64,000 nucleotides of DNA, taken from contig NZ_CP116413.1 of assembly GCF_030064675.1 (NCBI RefSeq), forward strand, positions 5,240,001 to 5,304,000, in the 5' to 3' direction. Made by a program: the position numbers and the translations under genes. Source of the stretch: Crossiella sp. CA-258035 (GTDB taxonomy: Bacteria; Actinomycetota; Actinomycetes; Mycobacteriales; Pseudonocardiaceae). Below the pieces are notes generated by a model. The model was not told where the DNA came from. It worked only from the letters and a program-made list of their open reading frames with translations, and ran no database searches. How positions within the stretch are numbered: position 1 is the first letter of the stretch; each line of letters begins with the position of its first letter. Positions 26,327-35,759 of this stretch are shown piece by piece.

Positions 26327-27562
26327 ATGTCCTTCGTTGATGAGGTTTCCTCGGCCGCCGCGCGACTGGCGAACGTCGCGCGCAGCACGCCGCTGGAGGT
26401 CAACCAGCGGCTGTCCGAGCGGACCGGCGCGCGGGTGTGGTTCAAGCGGGAGGACTTGCAGGTCGGCCGCTCCTACAAGCTGCGCGGGGCGTACAACCTG
26501 TTGGCCCAGACCGAGCTCACCGCGGCGGGGGCGGTGTGCGCCTCGGCAGGCAACCACGGGCAGGGCGTGGCGTACGCCTGCCGGCGGCTGGGCATCGAGG
26601 GGCAGGTGCACGTGCCGCGGACCACACCGCGGCAGAAGCGGGACCGCATCGCCGCGCTCGGGCAGGGCCGGGTGCGGCTGGTCGTGGACGGGGACACCTA
26701 CGACGACGCGGCCGCGCTGGCCCAGGAACACGCGGCGGCCACCGGCGCGGTGCTGGTGCCTGCTTTCGACGACCGGCGGACCATCGCGGGGCAGGGCACC
26801 GTGGGCATGGAGATCGTGCGGCAGCTGGGTGGCGCGCCGGATGTGGTGGTGGTGCCGGTCGGTGGCGGCGGGCTGCTCGCGGGAGTGGGGGCCTGGCTGC
26901 GGGCGCACTGCCCGGAGACCAGGGTGGTCGGGGTCGAGCCCTTGGGTGCGGCCAGCATGACGGCGGCGCTGGCCAGTGGCGGGCCGGTGACGCTGCCGGA
27001 GGTGGACTCCTTCGTCGACGGCGCGGCGGTGCGCCGGGTGGGCGAGGTGAGCTTCCCGATGGTCCGGGACTGCGGCGCGGAGCTGGTGACGGTGGCCGAG
27101 GGCGCGGTGTGCACCGAGATGCTGGACCTCTACCAGGTGGACGGCATCATCGCCGAGCCCGCCGGGGCGCTGGCCTCCGCCGCGTTGTGCAGCGAGGTGG
27201 CGATCGGCCCCGACGAGACGGTGGTGTGCCTGCTCTCCGGTGGCAACAACGATGTCAGCCGCTACGCCGAGGTGGTGGAGCGCTCGCTGGTGCACCGCGG
27301 CCTCAAGCACTACTTCCTGGTGGAGTTCCCGCAGGAACCCGGTGCGCTGCGCCGTTTCCTGGACGGCGTGCTGGGGCCCGACGACGACATCGTGCTCTTC
27401 GAGTACCAGAAGCGGGACAACCGGGAGACCGGGGCCGCGCTGGTCGGCATCGAGATCAGCCGCGCCGAGGACTACGACCGGCTGTGGGGCCGGATGAAGG
27501 AGTCCCCGCTGCGGATCCAGCACGTCGCGCCGGGCAGCACGGCCTACCGGTTCCTGGTCTAG
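26327..27562 (+). CDS. ilvA: Threonine dehydratase, biosynthetic short form
   Basis: 411 residues from ATG 26327 (GGAAG at 26311-26315). PLP-lysine K51 in the motif SYKLRGAYN, phosphate loop in PVGGGGLLAG, and SAGNHGQGVAYAC for the substrate. The C-terminal part (about 325-411; FLVEFPQEPGALRRFLDGVL) is an ACT-like domain, as in the short isoleucine-sensitive enzymes of Bacillus and Corynebacterium. It converts threonine to 2-oxobutanoate for isoleucine synthesis. Its last four bases overlap the convergent condensation protein at the edge of the biosynthetic cluster; 2-oxobutanoate supply to the ThDP enzyme there is conceivable but unproven. Confidence 0.92.
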   Translation: MSFVDEVSSAAARLANVARSTPLEVNQRLSERTGARVWFKREDLQVGRSYKLRGAYNLLAQTELTAAGAVCASAGNHGQGVAYACRRLGIEGQVHVPRTTPRQKRDRIAALGQGRVRLVVDGDTYDDAAALAQEHAAATGAVLVPAFDDRRTIAGQGTVGMEIVRQLGGAPDVVVVPVGGGGLLAGVGAWLRAHCPETRVVGVEPLGAASMTAALASGGPVTLPEVDSFVDGAAVRRVGEVSFPMVRDCGAELVTVAEGAVCTEMLDLYQVDGIIAEPAGALASAALCSEVAIGPDETVVCLLSGGNNDVSRYAEVVERSLVHRGLKHYFLVEFPQEPGALRRFLDGVLGPDDDIVLFEYQKRDNRETGAALVGIEISRAEDYDRLWGRMKESPLRIQHVAPGSTAYRFLV

Positions 27563-29385
27563 CCCGGTCCGATCGCGTTCAGCGGTAGCGGCAGCAGGAA
27601 CTGGGCGGTGGAGACCTCAAGTCCGGCCGCGCGCAGCTGTTCGGCCAGGGCGGGCGCGTCGGCCAGGTTGCCGCCGTTGCCGGCGAAGCAGTTCGCCAGG
27701 TCGAAGGTACGGTCCGGGTACCGAGCCTCCAGGACCTTGGTCAGGATGGCCTCCTCCGGGGTCAGCTCGCGACCGGCGGGGCTGCGGCGGCCGTCGCCGT
27801 CCTTGGTCACCGGCAGCTCGCGCCAGCCGGGGGTGTGTTCCCCGGCCAGCCGCAGCCGGTAGCGGCGCGGGGCCGCGGCCAGCGGGTTGACCAGGAGCTC
27901 GGCCATCAGGTGGCCGTGCAGGTCGGCCGGGTCCAGCTCGGGGTCGGTGGTCAGCACCTCCGCGACGAGCTGCTCCCCCGCCACGTGCGCCTCGGCGGCC
28001 AGCACGCCGGGCACGGCCAGCAGGGCCTCCGCGGTGGCCTCGGTGTTGACCCAGTCCCGGCCCGCCCTGGTCCAGCCGGGCTGGACGGGCGGCGCGGGTT
28101 CGGGCGCGCGCGGCGGGGTCAGGCCGGCGGCGGCGCGGACGTCCTCGGCCAGCGCGTGCAGCAGCTGGCTGGACTCGGCCAGGGTGAGCAGGTGGTCGGC
28201 CGCGCGCAGCGAGATCTCCACGACCTGCTTGCCGGGGTGGATGTTCAGGTAGAGCTGTTCGGCCGGCTCGGGCACCGTCTGCTCGGTCAGCTCGTCCGCC
28301 GCGGGCACCTCGGCCTCGTCGTCCTCGTGGTACGGGTGGTAGTTGACCTCCAGCGGCGCGCGCGCCGAGACGCCCCGGTCGAAGGTCGCGCGGGCTTCCG
28401 CGGCCAGCAGCGCGATCGAGTCGTAGTTGCCGTGCTTGTAGGCGCGCAGGCTGGCCGAGTAGGCGGGCCGGAACAGCGCGGGCAGGTCCTGCGCCGGGTC
28501 GGCCTCCAGCACCACCTGGCCGAGCAGGGCGTAGCAGCCGACGCTGTGCTCGGTCGCCTGGTCGAACCGGTTGGCCACCACGGTGTCCATGGTCACCCGG
28601 TGCTCGCCGGTGCGGGCCGCGACCAGGCGGGCCAGTGCCGCGGTCAGCACGGTCGCCGGGCTCACCCGGTGCTGCTCGGCGAGCGTGCGCAGCGCGGTGG
28701 CCAGCGAGGCCGAGCGCAGGGTGACCAGGTGGCTGTGGCCGGCCGGAATCCCGCCGCAGAACGGGGCGAGGGTGTTGGCCGGGATCGAGGCGATCAGCTC
28801 CAGCCAGTGCTCATGCACCCGCTGTGCGCTCTTCTGATTGCCGGTCCTCTCGCGTTCGGCCTGGTCCAGCGGGTGCCAGCGCGGTTCGGCCAGCTCGGCC
28901 GGGCGGCCCGCCGCGGCGGCGGCCAGCAGCTCGGCCAGCTCGGTGGCGGCCAGCTGCGCCCCCCAGCCGTCCACCGCGATGTGGTGCAGGGCCAGCACCA
29001 CACCACTCGGGTGCGCCGCCGGGCCGAACAGCACGGCCTGGCACGGCCAGGAGGTGTCCAGGTCGAACTCATCACCGGTCAGCTCGGCCGCGATGGCCGT
29101 CCTGTCACCGTCCACAGTGGACTCCAGCACGGGCGGCACGTCCGGCGCGCACACCCGCTGCACCGGCTCGGCGCTGGGGAACAGGCTGCGCAGCACCTCG
29201 TGCCTGGTGACCAGTTCACGCAATGCCGCCAGCACCGCCGCCCGGTCCAGCCCCTCGGGCACCGGAACGTGCTGGTACAACGAAAGGGACAATGACAGGA
29301 ACCGCTCACTCGGATCGAGTTGCTGCTCAAGCCAGTGGTACTGCTGGGCCCAGCTCAGCGGCCCCGACCGGAATTCGGCACTCAA
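27559..29385 (-). CDS. Stand-alone NRPS condensation protein with inactive carrier domain
   Basis: 608 residues. Condensation domain about 8-425, with an intact catalytic motif HHIAVDG (H134, H135, D139, G140) and an opening SGPLSWAQQYHWLEQQ of C1 type. Then about 440-535 resembles only the small C-terminal subdomain of an adenylation domain (GVLAAEAHVAGEQLVAEVLT), its usual GKxxR ending replaced by KDGDGRR. Residues about 540-600 align with a carrier protein, but the GGxS Ser is absent: the loop reads GGNLADA (571-577), so no phosphopantetheine arm can be attached. It should join substrates held on separate carrier proteins. A paralogue is encoded at 43758-45668. Confidence 0.88.
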   Translation of the reverse strand: MSAEFRSGPLSWAQQYHWLEQQLDPSERFLSLSLSLYQHVPVPEGLDRAAVLAALRELVTRHEVLRSLFPSAEPVQRVCAPDVPPVLESTVDGDRTAIAAELTGDEFDLDTSWPCQAVLFGPAAHPSGVVLALHHIAVDGWGAQLAATELAELLAAAAAGRPAELAEPRWHPLDQAERERTGNQKSAQRVHEHWLELIASIPANTLAPFCGGIPAGHSHLVTLRSASLATALRTLAEQHRVSPATVLTAALARLVAARTGEHRVTMDTVVANRFDQATEHSVGCYALLGQVVLEADPAQDLPALFRPAYSASLRAYKHGNYDSIALLAAEARATFDRGVSARAPLEVNYHPYHEDDEAEVPAADELTEQTVPEPAEQLYLNIHPGKQVVEISLRAADHLLTLAESSQLLHALAEDVRAAAGLTPPRAPEPAPPVQPGWTRAGRDWVNTEATAEALLAVPGVLAAEAHVAGEQLVAEVLTTDPELDPADLHGHLMAELLVNPLAAAPRRYRLRLAGEHTPGWRELPVTKDGDGRRSPAGRELTPEEAILTKVLEARYPDRTFDLANCFAGNGGNLADAPALAEQLRAAGLEVSTAQFLLPLPLNAIGPG

Positions 29386-30056
29386 CGGAAATCTCCTCGC
29401 TCAGCCGTGCACTGGTCATCATCCGGCGGACCCGGATTCACCGCGAATACATTTTCTCGATAGCGCCGCGAAATGCGCGACATACCTCCGAGCCGGCAAG
29501 ACGTCAGCTCGTCAATACCGGGGCCATCGTCCGCGGGCAGGCCGAATCAGCGCCCGTCTCTCGGGCGCTCCGGCAAGCCGTTGCAGATTCAACTACCCCA
29601 GGTCTGCGCCACGCGGATGCGAGCGCTGCTCTAGCCAAACCCCAGTGTGACCAGCAGAAACCCCCAGTGGTCCGTACCCGTCGGATCAGAGGATACCTGC
29701 CCCAAAGGGCTGTTGCCACTGTCTTGCAGGAGGCCGCAGCGCCGCTCGCGCGCCGCGCGACTACTACACATCGACCACCACTGGCAATGCAGAACTAGCC
29801 AGAACTTCATTTTTCTGCTGGCCGATCCTGGTCACGATCCGTGCAAGACCGCGCTACGGAAGGAAGTACGGGCAGGTATCCCCCTTCAACAACGCTGTGA
29901 ATTAACCGCCTTTCCACGCGGTTTGTGTCCGGAATCGCACCCGTACTGGGTAAAGCTCAGCCTGAAAGGGGTGACGCGGGTCCGATCGGGAACTGGACAA
30001 CCCGCCGAGGTCGAGTAAGAGTGAATGGCAATCGTGTCCTCTGGGGGGATCACTGA
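29386..30056. other. Long divergent intergenic region of the biosynthetic cluster
   Basis: 671 bases without a convincing gene between the condensation protein (leftward) and the LmbE gene (rightward). It is clearly less GC-rich than its surroundings, with AT patches near 29445, 29805 and 29900-29965. It probably holds both promoters and a regulator site; I could not fix a promoter with good -35/-10 spacing. Short open frames here lack GC3 bias and are not believed. Confidence 0.6.
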
Positions 30057-30806
30057 GTGCTACCAAGACATCGTTTGCTGCTTGCGTTCTCACCACATCT
30101 GGATGACGCCGTTCTCTCCGTCGGCGCGGCAATTGCCGCCCGGATCGAGCAGGGCTGGCAGGTCGTGGTCTGCACGCTGTTCGCCGGTGACCCGGACCTC
30201 CCGGTGCCACCGGGGGCGGCGGCCTTCCACCGGCACTGCGGCCTCGGCCAGGACGCCGTTGCCCAGCGCAGGCTGGAAGATCTCGCCGCGCTGGCCGAGC
30301 TCGGCGCGGTGCCCCGGCACCTCGGTTTCCCGGACGCGGTCTACCGGTGGGTCGACGGCCGGCCGCTGCACGACCGGCCGGGCGCGGTGCTCGATCCCGG
30401 CCTGCCGGCCGAGGAGGCACTGCGGGCCGAGCTGGGTGCGGCCATCGCCGGACTGCTCGAGGAGCTGGCCCCGGCGGAGGTCTGGACCTGCGCGGGCATC
30501 GGCGGGCACGTCGACCACCGGCACACCACCACGGTGGTACGCCAGGAATGCGCCCGCGCGGACCTGCCACTGACGCTGTGGGCCGACCTGCCCTACGCGC
30601 TCACCGGACAGGACCCGCACCCGGTCGCGTGCACCACGCCGGAACCGGCGCACCTGGCCCGCAAGCTCGCCGCCGCCGCGCACTACCGGTCCCAGCTGCC
30701 CGTGCTGTTCCCGCAGGGCACGGACTGGCAGGCGGCACTGGGCGCCGCCGAGGCCTGGTGGCCCGCCGCCGTGCCGAGGGCACGCGCGGGCGCATCCGGC
30801 ACCTGA
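30057..30806 (+). CDS. LmbE/PIG-L family deacetylase
   Basis: 249 residues, GTG start with a G-rich ribosome-binding stretch (CTGGGGGGAT) upstream. Zinc ligands fit the family: SPHLDDAVLSVG (H14, D17) and GGHVDHRHTT (H154). Members remove N-acetyl groups from GlcNAc-containing compounds (GlcNAc-PI, MshB, BtrD, teicoplanin deacetylase). First gene of the rightward sugar/polar operon; with the GT4 glycosyltransferase at 35752 it suggests GlcNAc transfer followed by deacetylation. Confidence 0.88.
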   Translation: MLPRHRLLLAFSPHLDDAVLSVGAAIAARIEQGWQVVVCTLFAGDPDLPVPPGAAAFHRHCGLGQDAVAQRRLEDLAALAELGAVPRHLGFPDAVYRWVDGRPLHDRPGAVLDPGLPAEEALRAELGAAIAGLLEELAPAEVWTCAGIGGHVDHRHTTTVVRQECARADLPLTLWADLPYALTGQDPHPVACTTPEPAHLARKLAAAAHYRSQLPVLFPQGTDWQAALGAAEAWWPAAVPRARAGASGT

Positions 30807-30832
30807 ACCATCGACGCTGAGGGGTTCCACCG

Positions 30833-31960
30833 ATGACCAGCACCGACCAGCAGCTGCCCGCACCGGGCTCGACCGCCATGCTCGAACGCTGCACGCTGCC
30901 GCCGTTCACCCCCGGCAGCCAGACCTTCGACCTGCCCGGTGTGATCCGCCTGGCGCAGAACGAGAGCATCCACGGTCCCTCCCCCGCCGCGGTGGCCGCG
31001 ATCGCCGCCGAGGCGGGCCGGGCGCACCGCTACCCCGACGCCACCGCGGCCACGCTGGCCGGCCGGGTGGCCGAGACCTACGGGCTGCGGCCCGAGCAGG
31101 TGGTGGTGGGCAACGGGGTCGACGAGCTGCTGCTGTTCTGCGCGGTCACCTTCCTCACCGGCGACGCGATCGGCATGGTCACCGGCAACACCTACCCCGG
31201 GCACTGGTCCGCGGTGGACTCCGTCGGCGCCCGGCGGCTGACCGTTCCGTTGCGCGGCAACCGGATCGACGTGCCCGCGGTGGCCGCCGCGCTGCGCGGC
31301 CGGCCGATCACCGCGTTCCTGTGCAACCCGCACAACCCGACCGGCACCGTGCTCACCGCCGAGGAGGTGGCCGTGCTGGTGGAGGCCGCCGAACGCGGCG
31401 GCTCGCTGCTGGTGCTGGACGAGGCATACATGGACTTCGCCGAACCGGACCAGGCCCGCAGCGCCGCCGAGCACGTGCGCAAGGGCGCGCCGGTGATCGT
31501 GCTGCGCACCTTCTCCAAGCTGCACGGCCTGGCCGGGCTGCGCTGCGGCTACGCGCTGGCCTCGCCGGGGCTGGCAGACCGGCTGCGCAGGGTCAAGCAC
31601 GTCACCGTCTACAACGTCAACCGCTACGCCCTGGCCGCGGCCGAAGCCAGCCTGGGCGACACCGCCTTCGCCGACACCGTGCGGGCGCGCACCAGGGCCG
31701 CGATGGCGCACTTCCTGACCGCCATCGAGGACCTGCCGTGGATCCGGGCGCAGGCAACCGTGACCAACTTCCTGCACTGCGAGCTGGACTGGGACGCGCT
31801 GCTGGTCAGCCAGGAGCTGCAACAGCGCAGCGTGCTGGTGCGGCCCTGCGCGGACATGGGTTTCCCGCGCCACATCAGGGTTTCCGTCGGCACCGAGGAG
31901 GAGCTGGACCAGCTGGTGGCGGCGCTGACCGAGATCGCGACCGAACTGGGCCAGCCGTGA
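30833..31960 (+). CDS. HisC-like PLP aminotransferase
   Basis: 375 residues; GAGGGG precedes the ATG. Fold type I aminotransferase close to histidinol-phosphate aminotransferase: NPHNPTGTVLT (165-175), LDEAYMDF, and Schiff-base lysine K229 in RTFSKLHGLAG with the phosphate-binding Arg in GLRCGYAL. No other his genes are present, so it is more likely a cluster-specific transaminase acting on a small keto or aldehyde intermediate. It overlaps the next gene by four bases (GTGA). Confidence 0.88.
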   Translation: MTSTDQQLPAPGSTAMLERCTLPPFTPGSQTFDLPGVIRLAQNESIHGPSPAAVAAIAAEAGRAHRYPDATAATLAGRVAETYGLRPEQVVVGNGVDELLLFCAVTFLTGDAIGMVTGNTYPGHWSAVDSVGARRLTVPLRGNRIDVPAVAAALRGRPITAFLCNPHNPTGTVLTAEEVAVLVEAAERGGSLLVLDEAYMDFAEPDQARSAAEHVRKGAPVIVLRTFSKLHGLAGLRCGYALASPGLADRLRRVKHVTVYNVNRYALAAAEASLGDTAFADTVRARTRAAMAHFLTAIEDLPWIRAQATVTNFLHCELDWDALLVSQELQQRSVLVRPCADMGFPRHIRVSVGTEEELDQLVAALTEIATELGQP

Positions 31961-32979
31961 GCGCCCGCCCCGCCTGCTCGGTGATCGTGCCGGTCTACGC
32001 CCGCCGGCACGACCTGGCCAGGCTGCTCGGCAAGCTGGGCGAGCAGACCGGCGCGCCGGAGTTCGAGGTCCTGGTGGTGGAGAACGGCCGCAGGCTCAAC
32101 TACCGGTGGCTGCGCCAGCGGGAGTGGCCGTTCCCGGTGCGCTACGAGTACGTCGCCGACGGCGCGCAGGCCAAGGCGCGCAACGTCGGCGCCGCGCTGG
32201 CCGCCGCGCCCCGGCTGCTGTTCCTGGACTCCGACATCGATCCCGGGCCGAACACCGTGGCCGCGCTGGGCAACGGCGAGCGGCCGGGCGTGGTGATGGC
32301 CGACGTGGTCTTCCCGGCCCGCACCAAGGTCAGCCTGGCCACCCACCTCTACGACGTGCCCGCCTACTTCCGCACCACCTACCGGGCCAGGGCGCGCACC
32401 GGACTCTCCTTCCGGGACTTCGTCTCCTGCTCCTTCACCATGTCCCGCGAGGAGTTCCTGGCGCTGGGCGGCTTCGACGAGGGCTTCACCCACTACGGCT
32501 ACGAGGACGTGGAGTTCGCCTGGCGCGCGGAGAAGGCGGGCATCCCGTTCCACCTGGGCGGGGCCAAGGTGGCCCACCACAAGCAGCTCGGGCCCACCGC
32601 GGTGCACGCCCGCGCGCAGCAGCTGGGCCGCTCCGCCGTGCACTTCGTCCGGCGGCACCCCGACCTGGAGGACACCCTGCCGCTGGGCGTGCGGGACACC
32701 CTGGACGGGGTGCTGGCCTTCCCGCCGGTCTTCGACATCGACCGGCTGCTGCGCGAGGCGGCCTGGATCGAACGCCAACTGACCATGCTGCGCCGCGGCC
32801 CGAGCCTGGGCCGGGCGCGCGGGCTCATCGCCCGTGGCCGGGAGGTCTACCACGAGATCACCCGGTTCGGCCGCTACCAGGGCATCAGCACCGAGCTGGC
32901 CCGGCTGGACACGCGCACCACCACACAGGAAAGGGGTGGCCATGGAACTCAACTCCTACCTCTACCGGCGGCTCGCTGA
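31957..32979 (+). CDS. Family 2 glycosyltransferase
   Basis: 340 residues from GTG 31957. GT-A fold: SVIVPVYARRHDLARLLGKL at the start, the DxD metal motif in FLDSDIDPG (D91, D93), and the acceptor-side motif HYGYEDVEFAWR. The C-terminal 80 residues are helical and family-variable. Similar enzymes add sugars to polyols, lipids or natural products; substrates unknown. Its end overlaps the ThDP enzyme start by 38 bases. Confidence 0.85.
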   Translation: MSARPACSVIVPVYARRHDLARLLGKLGEQTGAPEFEVLVVENGRRLNYRWLRQREWPFPVRYEYVADGAQAKARNVGAALAAAPRLLFLDSDIDPGPNTVAALGNGERPGVVMADVVFPARTKVSLATHLYDVPAYFRTTYRARARTGLSFRDFVSCSFTMSREEFLALGGFDEGFTHYGYEDVEFAWRAEKAGIPFHLGGAKVAHHKQLGPTAVHARAQQLGRSAVHFVRRHPDLEDTLPLGVRDTLDGVLAFPPVFDIDRLLREAAWIERQLTMLRRGPSLGRARGLIARGREVYHEITRFGRYQGISTELARLDTRTTTQERGGHGTQLLPLPAAR

Positions 32980-34630
32980 GGCCGGCGTCGCGCGTGCCTT
33001 CGGCGTGCCCGGTTCGTTCGTGATGCCGATCTGGCAGACCTTCAAGGGCAAGCCGGACATCATCCTGTCCCGGCACGAGACCGGCGCGGCGTTCATGGCC
33101 GACGGCTGGAGCCGCGCCACCGGCAACCTGGGCGTGGTGCTGGCCACCATCGGACCCGGCCTGGTGAACTGCGTGCCGGGAGTGGCCAGCGCCTACCGCG
33201 ACTCCATCCCGCTGCTGGTGGTCACCGGCCAGGCGCCCACCGCCAGCCTGGGCCGGGGCGCGTTCCTGGAGTCCTACTCGCTGGACCGCAGCGTCGCGCC
33301 GACCGAGCTGTTCCGCCCGATCACCAAGGCGTCACTGGAGATCGTGGACGCGGCCAACGCGGACTTCCTGATCGACACCGCGATCTCGCTGGCCCTCTCC
33401 GGCCGCCGCGGTCCGGTGCACCTGAGCATCCCGATCGACCTGCAGGCCGCCGCGCTGCCGGAGCGGGCCGCGAGCGCGCCGCCGCTGGCGGTGACCAGCG
33501 CCTTCCGCGGGCAGGCCCAGGACGGGGTGGCCCGGCTGGCCGAGGAGCTGGCCGCGGCGGCCCGCCCGCTGGTGCTGCTGGGCTGGGGCGCGGAGCTGGC
33601 CGGGGTGGGGCCCGAGGTCGAGCTGCTGGCCCGGCGGCTGGACGCGCCGGTGCTCTCCTCCACCAAGGCGGTGGCCGCGGTGTCCCCGGCCAGCGCGCAC
33701 GCCCTCGGCCACCTCGGCCCAGGGCAGCGTTCGGACCTGCTGCCCTTCGTCACCGGCTACGACCCGGACCTGGTGCTGATCCTGGGCGCCAGCCTGTCCG
33801 CCTTCTACGCCGCCCCGCTGGCCGGGCTGCTGGCCAAGGCCCGCACGGTGCGGGTGGACGTGGATCCCGACCAGCTCTTCCTGCGGCACCAGCCCGATGT
33901 CGCGGTGCAGGCCGACCTGCGCACCCTGCTGCCGGAGCTGCGCGCGGCACTGGACGCCGTTCCCGTCACGCGGGAACCCGTTGTGCCGCAACGGCTCGCC
34001 GAGTTCCGGGCGCGCTGGGCGCGGGCCGCGGCGGCGCAGGAGCTGCCGTATGCCGACACCGTGTCCATGTCCGGGGTGCTCAGCCGGATCGGCGAGTACC
34101 TGCCCCCGGAGGCGGTGGTGGTGCCGGATGCCGGGAACCACTGGCTGGACACGCTGTCCCTGCACCGGCCGCCGGTGGCGGGCGGGCTGCGGCTCAACGT
34201 CGGGCTGGGCGCGATGGGCTGGGCCATCGGCGCCTCGGTCGGCCTCGCGCTCTCCGGCCAGGTCGGGCGCACCGTGCTGGTCACCGGGGACGGCTCGATG
34301 CTGATGCACGGCACCGAGCTGTCCGTGGCCGCCGAGCACGGGGCGAACCTGGTCGCGCTGGTGTTCAACAACCGCTCGCACGGCCGGGTCCGGCTGGGGC
34401 AGAAGCTGGACTTCGACGGCGACCTGATCGGCACCGGCCTGCCCAAGATCGACTTCACCCAGTGGATGTCCGCGATGGGCGTGCGCTCCTTCCGGATCAG
34501 CCGCCCCGAGGACGTGGACCCGGTGCTGCGCGAGGCTTTCGCCACCCCGGGCACGGTCGGGGTGGAGATCGAGTGCCACCCGGACGAGGTGCCCGCCTGC
34601 CTGCGGAACTGGATCGAGGACGTGGCATGA
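32942..34630 (+). CDS. ThDP-dependent acetolactate-synthase-like enzyme
   Basis: 562 residues from ATG 32942 (GGAAAGGGG upstream). N-terminal Pyr domain with the cofactor-activating E46 in SRHETGAAFMADG, a central domain about 190-330, and a C-terminal PP domain with the Mg-ThDP motif GDGSMLMHGTELS ending in VALVFNN. Family members include acetolactate synthase, carboxyethylarginine synthase and decarboxylases. No small regulatory ALS subunit is encoded nearby and an SDR follows directly, so a cluster-specific C-C or C-N bond-forming or decarboxylating step is inferred. Confidence 0.88.
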   Translation: MELNSYLYRRLAEAGVARAFGVPGSFVMPIWQTFKGKPDIILSRHETGAAFMADGWSRATGNLGVVLATIGPGLVNCVPGVASAYRDSIPLLVVTGQAPTASLGRGAFLESYSLDRSVAPTELFRPITKASLEIVDAANADFLIDTAISLALSGRRGPVHLSIPIDLQAAALPERAASAPPLAVTSAFRGQAQDGVARLAEELAAAARPLVLLGWGAELAGVGPEVELLARRLDAPVLSSTKAVAAVSPASAHALGHLGPGQRSDLLPFVTGYDPDLVLILGASLSAFYAAPLAGLLAKARTVRVDVDPDQLFLRHQPDVAVQADLRTLLPELRAALDAVPVTREPVVPQRLAEFRARWARAAAAQELPYADTVSMSGVLSRIGEYLPPEAVVVPDAGNHWLDTLSLHRPPVAGGLRLNVGLGAMGWAIGASVGLALSGQVGRTVLVTGDGSMLMHGTELSVAAEHGANLVALVFNNRSHGRVRLGQKLDFDGDLIGTGLPKIDFTQWMSAMGVRSFRISRPEDVDPVLREAFATPGTVGVEIECHPDEVPACLRNWIEDVA

Positions 34631-35376
34631 GCCCGGTCACCATCCTCACCGGCGGCTCCACCGGCATCGGCGCGGCCGTGCTCACCCGGCTGCTCGCCGC
34701 CGGGCGGCGGGTGCTGGTGCTGGGCCGCTCCGCGCCGCAGGCCAAGCAGGAAGTGGACTTCCTGCCCTGCGATCTGTCCACAGAGGACGGTGTCGCGGAT
34801 GCTCAGGCAGCGGTGCTGGCCTACCTCGGCGAGCGGGAGACGCACGCCGAGGTGCTGATCAACAACGCCGGTGGCGGGCTGCCCTGCCCAGCCGAGGAGC
34901 TGAGCGCCGAGACGCTGCGGGCCGACCTCACGCTCAACCTGCTCGCGCCGATGCTGTTGTGCGCCACCGTGTTGCCCGGCATGCGGGCGGCCGGGCGGGG
35001 TGTGGTGGTCAACGTCGCCTCCACCGCGGGGCGGCGGGGCGTGGCCTACCTGCACGGCTACGGCTCGGCCAAGGCCGGGCTGCTCAACTTCACCCAGAGC
35101 CTGGCCGCCGAGGTGGTCGCCGACGGCATCCGGGTCAACGCGGTGTGCCCCGGCGCGGCGCACACCGAGCTGGCCGAGACCGGCCGCGCCCAGCTCTCCC
35201 GGCTGCACGGCCTGGAGCTCGCCGACTACCAGCAGCGGATGGCCAAGGCCACCGGCCTGTCCCGGCTGCTCAGCGCGGACGAGGTGGCCGAGGTCGTGTG
35301 CTGGCTGGCCGAGGGGCACGACCGCCCGCTGACCGGCCAGGCCCTCAACGTGTGCGGAACTTTGGAGATGGGATAA
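34627..35376 (+). CDS. Short-chain dehydrogenase/reductase
   Basis: 249 residues from ATG 34627, overlapping the ThDP gene stop (ATGA). Cofactor motif TGGSTGIG (8-15), NNAG at 79-82, and catalytic S132, Y145, K149 (YGSAK). The fold is classical SDR, probably NAD(P)-dependent. Tight coupling to the ThDP enzyme suggests it reduces that enzyme's product, but the substrate is unknown. Confidence 0.9.
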   Translation: MSPVTILTGGSTGIGAAVLTRLLAAGRRVLVLGRSAPQAKQEVDFLPCDLSTEDGVADAQAAVLAYLGERETHAEVLINNAGGGLPCPAEELSAETLRADLTLNLLAPMLLCATVLPGMRAAGRGVVVNVASTAGRRGVAYLHGYGSAKAGLLNFTQSLAAEVVADGIRVNAVCPGAAHTELAETGRAQLSRLHGLELADYQQRMAKATGLSRLLSADEVAEVVCWLAEGHDRPLTGQALNVCGTLEMG

Positions 35377-35381
35377 GCCTT

Positions 35382-35759
35382 ATGTACCAGGTGGTTTCGA
35401 TCGAAGAGCCGATGTGGCCCTCGCTGCGCGAGATGTTCGACGAGCTGGGCGAGCCGCCCCAGGTGCTCACCAGGGACAGCCCGCACCCGCTGGTGGTGCA
35501 CGAGGTGATGGGGCAGCTGACCTTCGTGCAGGAGGGCAGCGGGTTCATCTCGCTGGACGGCGACGAGCGCCCGGTCAAAGCGGGCGACCTGCTGATCCTC
35601 AGCTCCCGGTGCGAGCACGCCTTCCTCTCCGCGGTGGACGGCGAACTGGTGCTGCGGCACTGGCACTGGCCCGCCGCGCTGCTGGAGACCGACCGGAAGA
35701 TCCTCACCTGGGACTACCGGTTCAGCCTGCCCGGGGCCGCGGTGTCCGCCGGTGACTGA
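35382..35759 (+). CDS. Small cupin protein
   Basis: 125 residues, single cupin beta-barrel. The second cupin motif is visible (GDLLILSSRCEHAFLS) and the first (around residues 38-60) has one His (LVVHEVMGQ). ATG 35382 follows the SDR stop by five bases. Such proteins may be isomerases, dioxygenases or sensors; metal ligands are not complete enough to decide. It overlaps the GT4 gene by 8 bases. Confidence 0.8.
   Translation: MYQVVSIEEPMWPSLREMFDELGEPPQVLTRDSPHPLVVHEVMGQLTFVQEGSGFISLDGDERPVKAGDLLILSSRCEHAFLSAVDGELVLRHWHWPAALLETDRKILTWDYRFSLPGAAVSAGD

Noticed and set aside
29386-30056. Short open frames in the divergent intergenic region (for example near 29502-29719 and 29647-30018)
   Set aside because: They lack GC3 bias and ribosome-binding sites, and lie where promoters are expected.
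30833-31960. Assignment as the histidine-biosynthesis enzyme HisC
   Set aside because: Sequence is HisC-like, but no other his gene is near and it is coupled to a glycosyltransferase in the cluster.
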